A DNA stretch of 64,000 nt from Streptomonospora nanhaiensis (GCF_026642255.1 NZ_CP113264.1:310001-374000); one strand, 5' to 3'; positions 52,454-63,551 are shown, numbered from the stretch's first letter. The notes: generated by a model not told the origin, from the letters alone. Numbers and translations are program-made.

Positions 52454-53138
52454 AGGGCCGGTCGGGGTCCAGCGCGGCGTCGAAGCGCGTGACGAGGAAG
52501 ACGTCGCCCTCGGGGCTGTGGTCGAAGATCAGGGCCGTGCTGCCCAGCGGCAGGACCTCGCCGCCGGTGGTGCGCACCGGGATGGAGATGGACGCCCCGC
52601 CCGCGGTGGTGATCTCGGCCCGGCCGAAGGACTCGTCCGCGTCGCCGATGCGGATCACACAGGTGCGCCCGACCAGTTCGTGCTTGGAATCCTCGGTGCG
52701 CCGGGGGAGGAACCGCTGGAGTGACATGACCAGTCCGCTGGTGACCGCCCACGCGGCGACGAGCGCGATCAGCAGGACCACGGCGCCGAGCACCAGCAGG
52801 AGGGGGGTGGACGCGGTGTCCAGGAGGTTGGTCATGATGCCTCCGATCATGCTCACGAACCAGGCGACGCAGACGAGCGCGGTGAGCGCGACCGTGACCG
52901 GGACGCCCGGCCGTCGTCCGCCGCCCTCGACGGACGCCTTCGGCGCCGTTCCTCCCAGCCCGACCCTGCCCATGAAGGCGCTCAGGCCCACGGCGTCGCC
53001 GTCGGCGTCCACGCCGTCGAGGAGGTCCAGGTCGGCGGCGCCGACCGCGACGAACAGCCAGTAGCCCGCGACGACGACCAGTGCGGGGGTGAGCAGCACC
53101 GTCGGGAACCCGAGGGCGGTGTCCAAGAACAAGCCCAC
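52452..53138 (-). CDS. NfeD/YqiJ-like membrane protein with OB-fold tail
   Basis: 228 aa from GTG 53138, preceded by GAGGGGG. Three TM helices (TVLLTPALVVVAGYWLFVAV, VTVALTALVCVAWFVSMIGG, LLLVLGAVVLLIALVAAWAV), then a C-terminal OB-fold-like beta-barrel (LVGRTCVIRIGDADESFGRA, GGEVLPLGSTALIFDHSPEG). This is the arrangement of YqiJ/NfeD partners of flotillins, which anchor or regulate SPFH assemblies. It is upstream of the flotillin gene on the same strand. The extracytoplasmic loop between TM1 and TM2 is longer than usual. Confidence 0.8.
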   Translation of the reverse strand: MGLFLDTALGFPTVLLTPALVVVAGYWLFVAVGAADLDLLDGVDADGDAVGLSAFMGRVGLGGTAPKASVEGGGRRPGVPVTVALTALVCVAWFVSMIGGIMTNLLDTASTPLLLVLGAVVLLIALVAAWAVTSGLVMSLQRFLPRRTEDSKHELVGRTCVIRIGDADESFGRAEITTAGGASISIPVRTTGGEVLPLGSTALIFDHSPEGDVFLVTRFDAALDPDRP

Positions 53139-53535
53139 CCGAACCGCCCCCTCGCTCCGCGACCGCCGCCCGGCGCGACCGTGCCGGAACTCTACCGAAC
53201 GGCCCGGGTCGGGCTCCGGGGCGGTCACCGGTATGACCGGTTGTGGCCAGGGGGCGGGGGGAGGGCGCCCCCGGCCGCGGGGCGGGCGGCGGCCCGTCCG
53301 GAGGCGGACCGTCCCGTGCGCGGCGAGCGGTCGCGGATTCCGCGGTCATCCCCGCCGTTCCGGGTAGTAAGGCCTGGTGAGGCGGATCGACGAGACCGGG
53401 GCGGCGGCCCGGGCGGGACTCCCCGAAAAAAGTCGGAGAAAAGTTCGGCCGCCGTGTCGATTCCCCGCCGTTCCGTTCGACGTGTAGACGAGAGCGGGGG
53501 AGAGAGGCTCCTCCGCCGCACGGGAGGCGAACACC
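53139..53535. other. Divergent region between the NfeD-like and YCII genes
   Basis: 397 nt. The right half contains the ECF42-type promoter at 53455-53481. The left half probably holds the promoter for the NfeD/flotillin unit, though I see no clear consensus. No gene. Confidence 0.5.
53455..53481 (+). promoter_or_regulatory. ECF42-type promoter of the DGPF gene
   Basis: TGTCGA (53455-53460), 17 nt, then CGAC (53478-53481), about 50 nt upstream of the DGPF gene. I recall ECF42 target promoters as TGTCGA at -35 and CGA/TC at -10, and the ECF42-like sigma gene is the next gene downstream, so autoregulation is likely. Confidence 0.65.
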
Positions 53536-53961
53536 ATGCGCTACATGATGTCGATCATGTCCGACCCGCAGGCCGAGGCCGACACGGAGATGACGCCGGA
53601 GATGTTCCAGGCGATGGCCGACTACAACGAGGAGCTGGTCAAGGCCGGCGTCCTCCTCGCCGGCGACGGCCTGGCCCCCTCCGAGGAGGCGACCCGGGTC
53701 ACCTTCTCCGACGGCCGGACGAACGTCACGGACGGCCCCTTCGCGGAGGCCAAGGAGTTCATCGCCGGCTACTGGATCCTCCAGGTGTCCTCGCACGAGG
53801 AGGCCGTGGAGTGGGCCAGGCGCTGCCCGCACGGCGACACCGGCGAGATGAGCCTGGTGCTGCGGCGCATCATGGGGACCGACGACTTCGGCGACGAGAT
53901 GCCCGAGGAGCTCAAGGAGCGCGAGCGCCAGATGCGCGCCCACAACGAGCACGAGGCCTGA
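53536..53961 (+). CDS. YCII-related DGPF-domain protein
   Basis: 141 aa (SD GGGAGG). Contains the family motif DGPFAEAKEFIAGYW in a ferredoxin-like YCII fold, with an N-terminal MRYMMSIMSDPQAEAD strand and a catalytic-type His/Asp pattern (CPHGDTGEM). DGPF proteins are the conserved genetic partners of ECF42 sigma factors and are usually under their control; the biochemical function is not established. It is 55 nt upstream of the sigma gene, so the two form an operon. Confidence 0.9.
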   Translation: MRYMMSIMSDPQAEADTEMTPEMFQAMADYNEELVKAGVLLAGDGLAPSEEATRVTFSDGRTNVTDGPFAEAKEFIAGYWILQVSSHEEAVEWARRCPHGDTGEMSLVLRRIMGTDDFGDEMPEELKERERQMRAHNEHEA

Positions 53962-54016
53962 GGGGCCGGTTCGTCCGGGCTTGCGGTGGTGTGGCTCATG
54001 GTGCTGTCATTGGTCC

Positions 54017-55279
54017 GTGAGCCACACCGACGCAACCCGCGCGGTCGAGGCGGTCTGGCGCATCGAGTCGGCCCGCCTCGTCGCCGCGCTCACCCGCATG
54101 GTCGGCGACGTCGGCCTCGCCGAGGAGTTCGCCCAGGACGCCCTGGTCAGCGCCTTGGAGAAGTGGCCAGACGAGGGGGTTCCCGACAACCCCGGCGCGT
54201 GGTTGACCACCGTGGCCAAGCGGCGGATGCTCGACCGCTGGCGGCGGGACGAGCGCTTCCAGAAGCGGATGGCCGACCTGGGCCGCGACATCGCCGGGCA
54301 CGACGGACAGGCCGAGTTCGACGCCGTCCTGGAGGAGGACTACGGCGACGACCTCCTCAAGTTGATGTTCGTGTGCTGCCACCCCGTGCTGTCCACCGAG
54401 GCGAGGGTCGCGCTCACCCTCCGCCTGCTCGGCGGGCTCACCACGGAGGAGGTCGCCCGCGCCTTCCTGGTGCCGGAGTCCACCGTCGCCCAACGCGTCG
54501 TGCGCGCCAAGCGCACGCTCGCCGCCAGGCAGGTGCCCTTCGAGGTACCGGTCGGGGCGGACCGCGACGCCCGGCTCGCCTCCGTCCTGGAGGTCGTCTA
54601 CCTGGTGTTCAACGAGGGCTACGCCGCGACCTCCGGCGGTGACTGGATACGCCCCGAGCTGTGCGACGAGGCCATGCGCCTGGGAAGGGTGCTCACCGCG
54701 CTGCTGCCGGGGGAGCGCGAGGTGCACGGCCTGGTCGCGCTGATGGAACTGCACGCCTCGCGGTTCCGGGCCCGTGTCGGGCCGGGCGGCGAGCCCGTCC
54801 CGCTCGCCGAGCAGGACCGCACCCGCTGGGACCGCAGGCTCGTCCTGCGGGGGTTCCGGGCGCTGAGGCACGCGCTCTCCGCCGACCCGGCCGAACCGCG
54901 CGGCCCCTACGCGCTCCAGGCGGCCATCGCGGCCAAGCACGCCCAGGCCGCGGCAGTGGAGGACACCGACTGGGCCGGGATCGCGGGGCTGTACGCGGAG
55001 CTGGCCGCGGTCACCCGGTCCCCGGTCGTCGAACTGAACCGCGCCGTCGCGGTGTCCATGGCGGACGGGCCGGGACCGGCGCTGGACATCGTGGACTCCC
55101 TGAGCGAGGCCGGGGTCCTGGACGGCTACCACCTCCTGGCCGCCGTGCGGGGCGACCTGCTGCTGCGCCTCAGGCGCCCGGACGAGGCGCGGGAGGAGTT
55201 CGAGCGCGCGGCGGACCTCACCCTCAACGAGCGCGAGCGCGACCACCTCCGCGGTCGCGCCGTCTCCTGCGCGGGCTGA
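54017..55279 (+). CDS. ECF42-type sigma factor with C-terminal TPR-like extension
   Basis: 420 aa if starting at GTG 54017 (weak SD; a start up to 36 nt upstream is possible). Sigma region 2 (ARLVAALTRMVGDVGLAEEF...PGAWLTTVAKRRMLDRWRR) and region 4 (LTTEEVARAFLVPESTVAQR) occupy residues 10-170. The remaining about 240 residues are the helical extension with tetratricopeptide-like character (YALQAAIAAKHAQAAAVEDT, LNRAVAVSMADGPGPALDIV), diagnostic of ECF42. Instead of an anti-sigma factor, the C-terminal domain itself is thought to control activity. It is paired with a DGPF gene and a matching promoter. Confidence 0.92.
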   Translation: MSHTDATRAVEAVWRIESARLVAALTRMVGDVGLAEEFAQDALVSALEKWPDEGVPDNPGAWLTTVAKRRMLDRWRRDERFQKRMADLGRDIAGHDGQAEFDAVLEEDYGDDLLKLMFVCCHPVLSTEARVALTLRLLGGLTTEEVARAFLVPESTVAQRVVRAKRTLAARQVPFEVPVGADRDARLASVLEVVYLVFNEGYAATSGGDWIRPELCDEAMRLGRVLTALLPGEREVHGLVALMELHASRFRARVGPGGEPVPLAEQDRTRWDRRLVLRGFRALRHALSADPAEPRGPYALQAAIAAKHAQAAAVEDTDWAGIAGLYAELAAVTRSPVVELNRAVAVSMADGPGPALDIVDSLSEAGVLDGYHLLAAVRGDLLLRLRRPDEAREEFERAADLTLNERERDHLRGRAVSCAG

Positions 55280-55468
55280 CCGCGGCGCCCGGGCCGGGCC
55301 CTCCCCGCGGCCGGTGACCCGGGCGGAGCCGGAGCCCCGGACGGAGCCGGGGGCCGGGCCGAACCGTGCGGCGTGCCCCGGGCCACGCCGGCGCATCCGG
55401 TCATTTCCGGTTCTGCCGAGAGCAGTCACCTCTGGCGTGCCGGGGCGCGGGACGCCAGACTCCTCCCC

Positions 55469-56455
55469 ATGAGACTTCTCGTACTGGGCGGTACCGAGTT
55501 CGTGGGACGAGCCGTCGTGGAGGACGCGCTGGGACGCGGGTGGGACACCACCGTGTTCCACCGGGGGACCCGGCCGGCGCCGGAGGGCGCCACCGTGCTG
55601 CACGGCGACCGGCTGGCGGAGGGCGGGCTCGCGGAACTGGGGACGGGGGAGTGGGACGCCGTCGTCGACACCTGGTCGGCGGCGCCGAGCGCCGTGGCCG
55701 CCGCGGCGAACCTCCTCGCGGACCGTGCCGGGCACTACGCCTACGTCTCCAGCCGCTCCGTCTACACCTACCCCTCACCGGCGGGCTCCGACGAGGACTG
55801 GCCGGTGGTGGAGGGGGCTCCGGACGCGGGCGCCACCGACTACGCGAACGACAAGCGGGGCGGGGAGCTGGCCGCGGAGCGGGCCTTCGGGGACCGGGCC
55901 CTGTCCGTGCGGGCCGGACTCGTCCTCGGCCCGCACGAGAACGTCGGCCGCCTGCCCTGGTGGCTGAACCGCGTCGCCCGCGGCGGTCCGGTCCTGGCTC
56001 CCGGCCCGCGCGACCTGCCCCTGCAGTACGTGGACGCGCGCGACCTCGCCGCGTGGACCCTCGACGCGGCGGAGAAGGGCCTGGGCGGCCCGTACAACCT
56101 GGTGAGCCCGCCGGGGCACACCACCATGGAGGGGCTGCTGACCGCCTGCGCCGCAGCCACGGGCTCCGACGCGGAGTTCCGCTGGACCGACCCGGATGTC
56201 GTCGCGGAAGCGGGCATCCGGCCGTGGACGGACCTGCCGGTCTGGCTGCCGCCGGGCGAGATGCACGAGGCGCTGCACGGCGCCGGCGTCGCCAGGGCGG
56301 TCGCGGCCGGTCTGCGCTGCCGCCCGGTGGCCGAGACCGTCACCGACACCTGGGAGTGGCTGCTGTCCGTCGGAGGAGAGGCCCCGCAGCGCACGGACCG
56401 CCCGAGCCCGGGGCTGGACCCGGAGGTCGAGGCACGCGTGCTCGCCGCCGGGTGA
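55469..56455 (+). CDS. NAD-dependent epimerase/dehydratase family protein
   Basis: 328 aa from ATG 55469. Extended SDR fold with GGTEFVG nucleotide-binding motif at the N-terminus, VDTWSAAPSAVAAAANLL after beta-4, and a Y-x-x-x-K-like YANDKRGGEL. The middle (GLVLGPHENVGRLPWWLNRV...QYVDARDLAAWTLD) is typical of atypical extended SDRs in actinomycetes that act as reductases or isomerases of nucleotide sugars or isoflavone-like substrates. Just upstream, TCTGGCGT ... ACGCCAGA forms an inverted repeat (55432-55459), a possible operator. No SD sequence is visible. Convergent with the SARP gene. Confidence 0.82.
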   Translation: MRLLVLGGTEFVGRAVVEDALGRGWDTTVFHRGTRPAPEGATVLHGDRLAEGGLAELGTGEWDAVVDTWSAAPSAVAAAANLLADRAGHYAYVSSRSVYTYPSPAGSDEDWPVVEGAPDAGATDYANDKRGGELAAERAFGDRALSVRAGLVLGPHENVGRLPWWLNRVARGGPVLAPGPRDLPLQYVDARDLAAWTLDAAEKGLGGPYNLVSPPGHTTMEGLLTACAAATGSDAEFRWTDPDVVAEAGIRPWTDLPVWLPPGEMHEALHGAGVARAVAAGLRCRPVAETVTDTWEWLLSVGGEAPQRTDRPSPGLDPEVEARVLAAG

Positions 56456-56525
56456 CCCGCGCGGCGCGCCCCGCGGGCGAGGCGGCGCTCCTCCGCCGGG
56501 AGCGACGGGGCGGCGTGCCCGCCGG

Positions 56526-57974
56526 TCAGACCGGCCGGGGAGGGCCGACGGCGCCCATGGTGGCGGCGGCCATCCGCAGCGCCAGGGGGAGTCCGCCGCA
56601 GTCGCCCGCGATCGCCGGGGCGGCCGAGGGGCCGGAGGCCGGCCCGGCGTCCCCGGCGACGAACCGGAACAGCTCGACGGAGGACTCCTCCGACAGCACG
56701 TCGAGCCGGATCCGGACCGCGCCGAACAGCGCCACCAGGTCGGGGAGGTCGCGGCGGCCGGTCACCAGGACCGTGCTGTCCGGGCCGCCCGGGAGGAGCG
56801 GGACGACCTGCTCCGCCGACGCGGCGTCGTCCAGCAGGATCAGCAGCCGCCGGTCGGCCGTCATCGAGCGGAACAGCTTGGCGAGCCCCGGGGCGTCGGC
56901 CGGCAGGTCGCGCGTGTCGGCGCCGAGGCTGCGCAGCAGCTGGCGCAGGGCGTCGTCGGGTTGCGTCGGAGCCTCGCCGCACGCGGATCCGCGCAGGTCC
57001 AGGTACAGCTGTCCGTCGGGGAAGTCCTCCCGCGCGGTGTGGCCCCAGTGCAGGGCCAGCGCGGTCTTGCCGACGCCCGCGACCCCCGTGACGAGGAACA
57101 GGGAGGCCCGCCCCTCCCGTCCGGCGTCGAGGACGGCGAGCTCCCGGTCCCGCGCCACGAACCCGCGGACGGCGTGGGGGAGCTCCGCCGGGCGGACCGA
57201 CGGCCTGCGGCGGGCCCGCCCCTCCTCCCGCTCCGGGCTCAGGAGCCCCAGGTGGAGCCGCTGGAGCTGTGCGCCCGGGGCGATCCCCATCTCCCGGGCG
57301 AACAGGTCGCGCAGCGAGGCGTACGCCTCCAGCGCCTCGCCGGTGCGCCCGCACGAGTGCAGGGCGGACATGAGCAGGGCGACCAGGCTCTCCCGGGTGG
57401 GGTGCTCGGAGCAGAGGGTGCGCAGTTCGGGCACGGCGGAGGAGCCCCGTCCGCGTTCGACCTCCACCCCGTACAGCTCCTCCAGGGCGTACAGCCGCGA
57501 CTCCTCCAGGGCGGGGCGCGCCTTCTCCTCCAGCGGCGCGGTGACCCCGCCGAGGGCCGGGCCGGTCCACAGCGCCATCGCCGAGCGCAGGGTCCGGGCG
57601 GCCTCGTCGCGGCGCCCCTCGGACCGGTGGACCCGGGCCAGGGCGACGAGCCGCCGGAACTCCTCCGCGTCGGTGGCCCCGGGGGCCGCCAGCAGCTGGT
57701 AGCCGTAGCTGTGCCGGACGATCGTCGCGGGGCCCAGGCGCTTGCGCAGTTCGTGGATGTGCACCTGGAGCTGGGGCCGGGCGCTGCGCGGCGGGTCGTC
57801 CCCCCAGACGAGGTCGACGAGCCTGTCGTCGGCGACCACCGTGTTCGGCCGCAGGAGCAGGGCCGCGAGGACGGTTCTGCGCTTGGGGCCGCCGAGTGCG
57901 ACGCGCCGCCCCCCGGAGTGGGCCTCGACCGAGCCGAGCAGCCGGTACCGGATCACTGACAGGTTGGTCTGCAC
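56526..57974 (-). CDS. SARP-family regulator with NB-ARC domain, AfsR-like, truncated C-terminus
   Basis: 482 aa from GTG 57974 (GAGGGGG upstream). The N-terminal OmpR-like winged helix (LGGPKRRTVLAALLLRPNTV...VHIHELRKRLG, residues 8-95) is followed by a bacterial transcriptional activation domain (BTAD, about 100-245). A STAND/NB-ARC ATPase has P-loop TGVAGVGKTALAL near 295 and Walker B LLILLDDAA. The chain stops about 13 residues after the GLPLAL motif. Full AfsR-type proteins continue with winged-helix and TPR sensor domains, which are missing here. It would activate secondary-metabolite genes, but no biosynthetic cluster is seen nearby. Confidence 0.85.
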   Translation of the reverse strand: MQTNLSVIRYRLLGSVEAHSGGRRVALGGPKRRTVLAALLLRPNTVVADDRLVDLVWGDDPPRSARPQLQVHIHELRKRLGPATIVRHSYGYQLLAAPGATDAEEFRRLVALARVHRSEGRRDEAARTLRSAMALWTGPALGGVTAPLEEKARPALEESRLYALEELYGVEVERGRGSSAVPELRTLCSEHPTRESLVALLMSALHSCGRTGEALEAYASLRDLFAREMGIAPGAQLQRLHLGLLSPEREEGRARRRPSVRPAELPHAVRGFVARDRELAVLDAGREGRASLFLVTGVAGVGKTALALHWGHTAREDFPDGQLYLDLRGSACGEAPTQPDDALRQLLRSLGADTRDLPADAPGLAKLFRSMTADRRLLILLDDAASAEQVVPLLPGGPDSTVLVTGRRDLPDLVALFGAVRIRLDVLSEESSVELFRFVAGDAGPASGPSAAPAIAGDCGGLPLALRMAAATMGAVGPPRPV

Positions 57975-58217
57975 CCCGCGCCCCCTCGCCCCGCGGCGAC
58001 CCCTGCGCCGCACGGCCGTGGCGGAGCATACGACACGCTGTGCGGCCCAGTCCACAGATCGTCGCGCATACACGCAACAGGTCCGGAATGCGCCAAATGT
58101 TGACCTGCGTCATCGGGTTTCGGCCGTAGGACGGCTGTGCTCACCGCCGGAGTGAAACCGGTACGGGAGTGATCCGGCGGAGCCGGGCGGCCCGGCGCCC
58201 GGGCCGCCCGAGCGGGG
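57975..58217. other. Gap between the SARP and SapA-like genes
   Basis: 243 nt upstream of the SARP gene. The sequence from about 58030 to 58130 is AT-richer than its flanks and probably contains the SARP promoter. I see no strong consensus. Confidence 0.4.
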
Positions 58218-58634
58218 TCAGCCGCAGTTCGTGCCGCGCTTGCCGCCCTCGGTGCCGCTGATGCGGCCCATCCAGTCCACGCACCGCCCGGCCGCGTTCA
58301 GGTAGATCGGGCCCGCGTAGCTGGTGAAGTAGTCGCCCTCGTACACGTCCCAGTGGCCGCCCGCCGGGCTGATCGACAGGCCCGCCTCGATGATGACGGC
58401 CGCCCCCGCGGCGTTGCGCTTGGTGACCACGCAGTTGCGGCCGTTGGAGTTGTTGTAGGTCAGGAAGACCGTGCCCTTGGTCCCGACGGCGGCCGAGTTG
58501 ACCACGGAGTAGCCGCTGCCGCACTCGCCCCCGTAGGTGGCCGCCGCGGCGGGCGCGGCCGTGGCGAGCAGGCCGGTCGCCGCGAGGCCCAGGGCGGCGG
58601 CGACGGAGGCGGTCTTGCGGAGGAGCTTCCTCAT
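58218..58634 (-). CDS. Spore-associated protein A (SapA)-like secreted protein
   Basis: 138 aa. A signal peptide with basic start (MRKLLRKTASVAAALGLAAT) is cleaved near an AAPAAAATY segment. The mature part is a small beta-rich domain with conserved cysteines: YGGECGSGYSVVNSAAVG, KGTVFLTYNNSNGRNCVVTK and a C-terminal CVDWMGRISGTEGGKRGTNC. This matches the Streptomyces spore-associated protein A family, small proteins on the spore surface of unknown function. It supports a sporulating actinomycete. It sits between the SARP gene and the heat-shock cluster with its own upstream region. Confidence 0.88.
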   Translation of the reverse strand: MRKLLRKTASVAAALGLAATGLLATAAPAAAATYGGECGSGYSVVNSAAVGTKGTVFLTYNNSNGRNCVVTKRNAAGAAVIIEAGLSISPAGGHWDVYEGDYFTSYAGPIYLNAAGRCVDWMGRISGTEGGKRGTNCG

Positions 58635-59081
58635 GATTCGTGTCCCATCGTGGGCCCGAGCGGATACGCGGAGTGCCGGACCGCCCCGGTCGGTCCCGTC
58701 ACCGGGGCGCCCTTCGTGGTGCGGGTGCGGGGAGAGGCTGACAGAGGCCGCTTCGTGTCGGCTTCACCCCTGCTTGCGTCCCGCCCGGAGACCGGGGAGG
58801 CGGGCAGCCCGGCTTCGGACCGGCCGAGCCCTCGCTCGAACGGATGTCGTCGGTGCCGTACGACATGGACACCTGCGCCTTCCACGATCACGCATCGTCC
58901 GGTGGTTCGCCGCCCGGTGGGCAGAGGGGCTGCGGTGTGTCCCGGCCCGGGGGCGGACGCCCGCCCCTCCCGGGGCGTCCGGCACGCGGAGGGGGCCGCC
59001 CCCGGCCGGGGACGGCCCCCCACCGCCTGCGCTCCGTGCCCGTCCCGGCCGGGCCCCGCGGCCCCCGCGCGCGGGGGCCGG
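58635..59081. other. Region upstream of the SapA-like gene and downstream of clpB
   Basis: 447 nt without a gene. The clpB-proximal end contains the palindrome at 59060-59079. The stretch nearer SapA presumably holds its promoter; I see no clear -10/-35. Confidence 0.4.
59060..59079 (-). terminator. 20-bp perfect palindrome after clpB
   Basis: GGCCCCCGCG-CGCGGGGGCC ends 2 nt from the clpB stop codon; terminator-like for the clpB transcript. Confidence 0.5.
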
Positions 59082-61694
<2,613 letters not shown>

Positions 61695-61779
61695 GTCCGG
61701 TGACTCCTAGAAAAACTAATGTCACTCACAGTGATGATCAGTGGCCGGCCTCGGCCCCCGGCGGTGGGGCGGACGTCCC
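61695..61779 (-). promoter_or_regulatory. hspR-clpB intergenic region with inverted repeat
   Basis: 85 nt. TCACT-CAC-AGTGA at 61722-61734 is a short inverted repeat. The AT-rich stretch GAGTGACATTAGTTTTTCTA on the minus strand could include a promoter. I looked for the HspR operator HAIR (CTTGAGT-N7-ACTCAAG) and did not find a good copy here. Confidence 0.35.
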
Positions 61780-62388
61780 TCAGTCCCGCCCGTTCTCCGT
61801 GCGGCCCCTCTCGGTGCCGCCGGTCCCGCGCTGCGGGCCCTCCTGCCCGGGACCGCCCTGCCCGGGGACCCCCGGTCCGGCGGCGCCCCGGCCCGGAGCG
61901 CCCGGCTGGCCGGGGGAGCCCGGCCCCGCGTCGCGGGGCTCCTCGTCGCCCCCGGCGGCCCCGAAGGGCTCGGCGGTGTTGAAGATGGTCACACGGGTCC
62001 GGCGCACCAGCTCGCCGCGGACCGCGGGCCCCGGCTCGGGGCGGGCGGGCCTGCCGCGCCTGGACACCGCCCGCCGGGCCGCCTCCAGCTCGTTCGCCAC
62101 ATGGAAGATCTGCTCGCGCAGCTGCTCGACCTCGTGCTGCAGTTCGAGGATCCGCTTGATCCCGGCGAGGTTGATGCCCTCCTCCTGGGACAGCCGCTGC
62201 ACCTCGCGCAGCGTCTGCACGTCGCGCATGGAGTAGCGGCGCCCCCGGCCGGACGCCCGGCCGGGGGAGACGATCCCCAGCCGGTCGTACTGCCTCAGGG
62301 TCTGCGGGTGCATCCCCGCGAGTTCGGCGGCCACCGAGATCACGTAGACCGGGGCGTCAGCGCCGAAGGAGTCGTTCACGTCGTTCAC
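61780..62388 (-). CDS. hspR: HspR, MerR-family heat-shock repressor, with an extended C-terminal tail
   Basis: 202 aa; GTG start at 62388 overlaps the dnaJ stop by 4 nt (GTGA). The N-terminal MerR winged helix (VYVISVAAELAGMHPQTLRQ...YDRLGIVSPGR) and following helix-turn region (RDVQTLREVQRLSQEEGINL) are typical of HspR, which represses dnaK and clpB with DnaK as co-repressor. A coiled-coil dimer helix follows (LQHEVEQLREQIFHVANELE). From about residue 140 onward there is a Gly/Pro/Glu-rich disordered tail of about 60 residues, longer than in most HspR proteins. Last gene of the grpE-dnaJ-hspR operon. Confidence 0.92.
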   Translation of the reverse strand: MNDVNDSFGADAPVYVISVAAELAGMHPQTLRQYDRLGIVSPGRASGRGRRYSMRDVQTLREVQRLSQEEGINLAGIKRILELQHEVEQLREQIFHVANELEAARRAVSRRGRPARPEPGPAVRGELVRRTRVTIFNTAEPFGAAGGDEEPRDAGPGSPGQPGAPGRGAAGPGVPGQGGPGQEGPQRGTGGTERGRTENGRD

Positions 62389-63551
62389 GCACCCTTCGCC
62401 CGCGCCTCGAGTCCGTCACGCGGGTCGTAGTCGGACGTCGCGGCGCGGAACTTCTCCAGGGCCTCGCGCGCGTCCCCGCTGAGCGTCTTCGGCACCGCCA
62501 CCTCGATCGTGACGAGCATGTCGCCCGCGGTGCCGTCCTTGCGGGTCGCGCCCTTGCCGCGCACCCGCAGCTTGTGACCGTTCTGCGTGCCCGGCGGGAC
62601 CTTCACGGTCACCGGGAAGCCGTTGAGCGTCGGGATGCGGACCTCCGCGCCGAGCACCGCCTCGGGGAAGCTCACCGGCACGGTGATCGTCACGTTGTCG
62701 CCGCTCCTGCCGAACACCGGGTGCTCCTTCACGTGGACGACGACGTAGAGGTCACCCGCCGGACCGCCGTTCTCACCCGGCGCGCCCTTGCCCTTGATCC
62801 TGATCCGCTGGCCCTCGGTCACCCCGCCCGGGATACGGGTCTGGATGGTGCGGGTGCTCTTGCCGCGCCCGCTGCCGTTGCAGGTGGCGCAGGGGTCGTC
62901 CACGACCAGGCCGCGGCCCTTGCACTCGCTGCACGGCTCGGACAGCGAGAAGCCGCCCAGATTGGTGTTCTCGTGCCCGGTGCCGGAGCACTTCGGGCAC
63001 ATCCGCGGGGCCGTGCCGAGCTTGGCGCCCGTGCCCTTGCAGGTGGGACACGCCTCCTCGCTGGTCAGCTGGAAGGAGCGCGTGACCCCGTCGGCCGCCT
63101 CGCGGAAGGTCAGCGTGGTCTCGGTCTCGACGTCCGCGCCGCGCCGGCTGCGCGTCGCCCCGCCGCCCCGGCCGCGGTTGCCGAACAGGCCGCCGAAGAT
63201 GTCGCTCAGGCGCTCACCGCCCGCGCCGCCACCGCCCCCGGAGGTGCCCTGGCCGAACAGGTCGCCCATGTCGAACCCGCCCGGCCCGGTGCCGCCGCCC
63301 GGGCGGTACGACCCCCCGAACAGCGATCTCGCCTCGTCGTACTCCTTGCGGCGCTTGTCGTCCGACAGGACGTTGTACGCCTCGGAGACCTCCTTGAAGC
63401 GGTCCTCCGCCTTGGGGTCGTCGGTGTTCGCGTCGGGGTGGCTCTCCCGGGCCAGCTTGCGGTAGGACTGCTTGATCTCGTCCTTCGAGGCGGTCTTTGA
63501 GACTCCGAGGACCTTGTAGTAGTCCTTCTCCAGGTAGTCCTTGGTGCTCAT
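62385..63551 (-). CDS. dnaJ: DnaJ (Hsp40) co-chaperone
   Basis: 388 aa. J-domain with HPD at 38-40, Gly/Phe-rich linker (about 75-130), and a zinc-binding domain with four CxxCxGxG repeats: CPTCKGTG, CPKCSGTG, CSECKGRG and CATCNGSG. A C-terminal substrate-binding domain follows. A complete type I (DnaJ1-like) protein that stimulates DnaK ATPase and delivers substrates. In the operon it follows grpE after 139 nt containing two strong hairpins, and it overlaps hspR by 4 nt at its 3' end. Confidence 0.97.
   Translation of the reverse strand: MSTKDYLEKDYYKVLGVSKTASKDEIKQSYRKLARESHPDANTDDPKAEDRFKEVSEAYNVLSDDKRRKEYDEARSLFGGSYRPGGGTGPGGFDMGDLFGQGTSGGGGGAGGERLSDIFGGLFGNRGRGGGATRSRRGADVETETTLTFREAADGVTRSFQLTSEEACPTCKGTGAKLGTAPRMCPKCSGTGHENTNLGGFSLSEPCSECKGRGLVVDDPCATCNGSGRGKSTRTIQTRIPGGVTEGQRIRIKGKGAPGENGGPAGDLYVVVHVKEHPVFGRSGDNVTITVPVSFPEAVLGAEVRIPTLNGFPVTVKVPPGTQNGHKLRVRGKGATRKDGTAGDMLVTIEVAVPKTLSGDAREALEKFRAATSDYDPRDGLEARAKGA

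Noticed and set aside
61695..61779. HspR operator (HAIR) upstream of clpB
   Set aside because: No CTTGAGT-N7-ACTCAAG pair with acceptable match; only a short TCACT-N3-AGTGA repeat is present.
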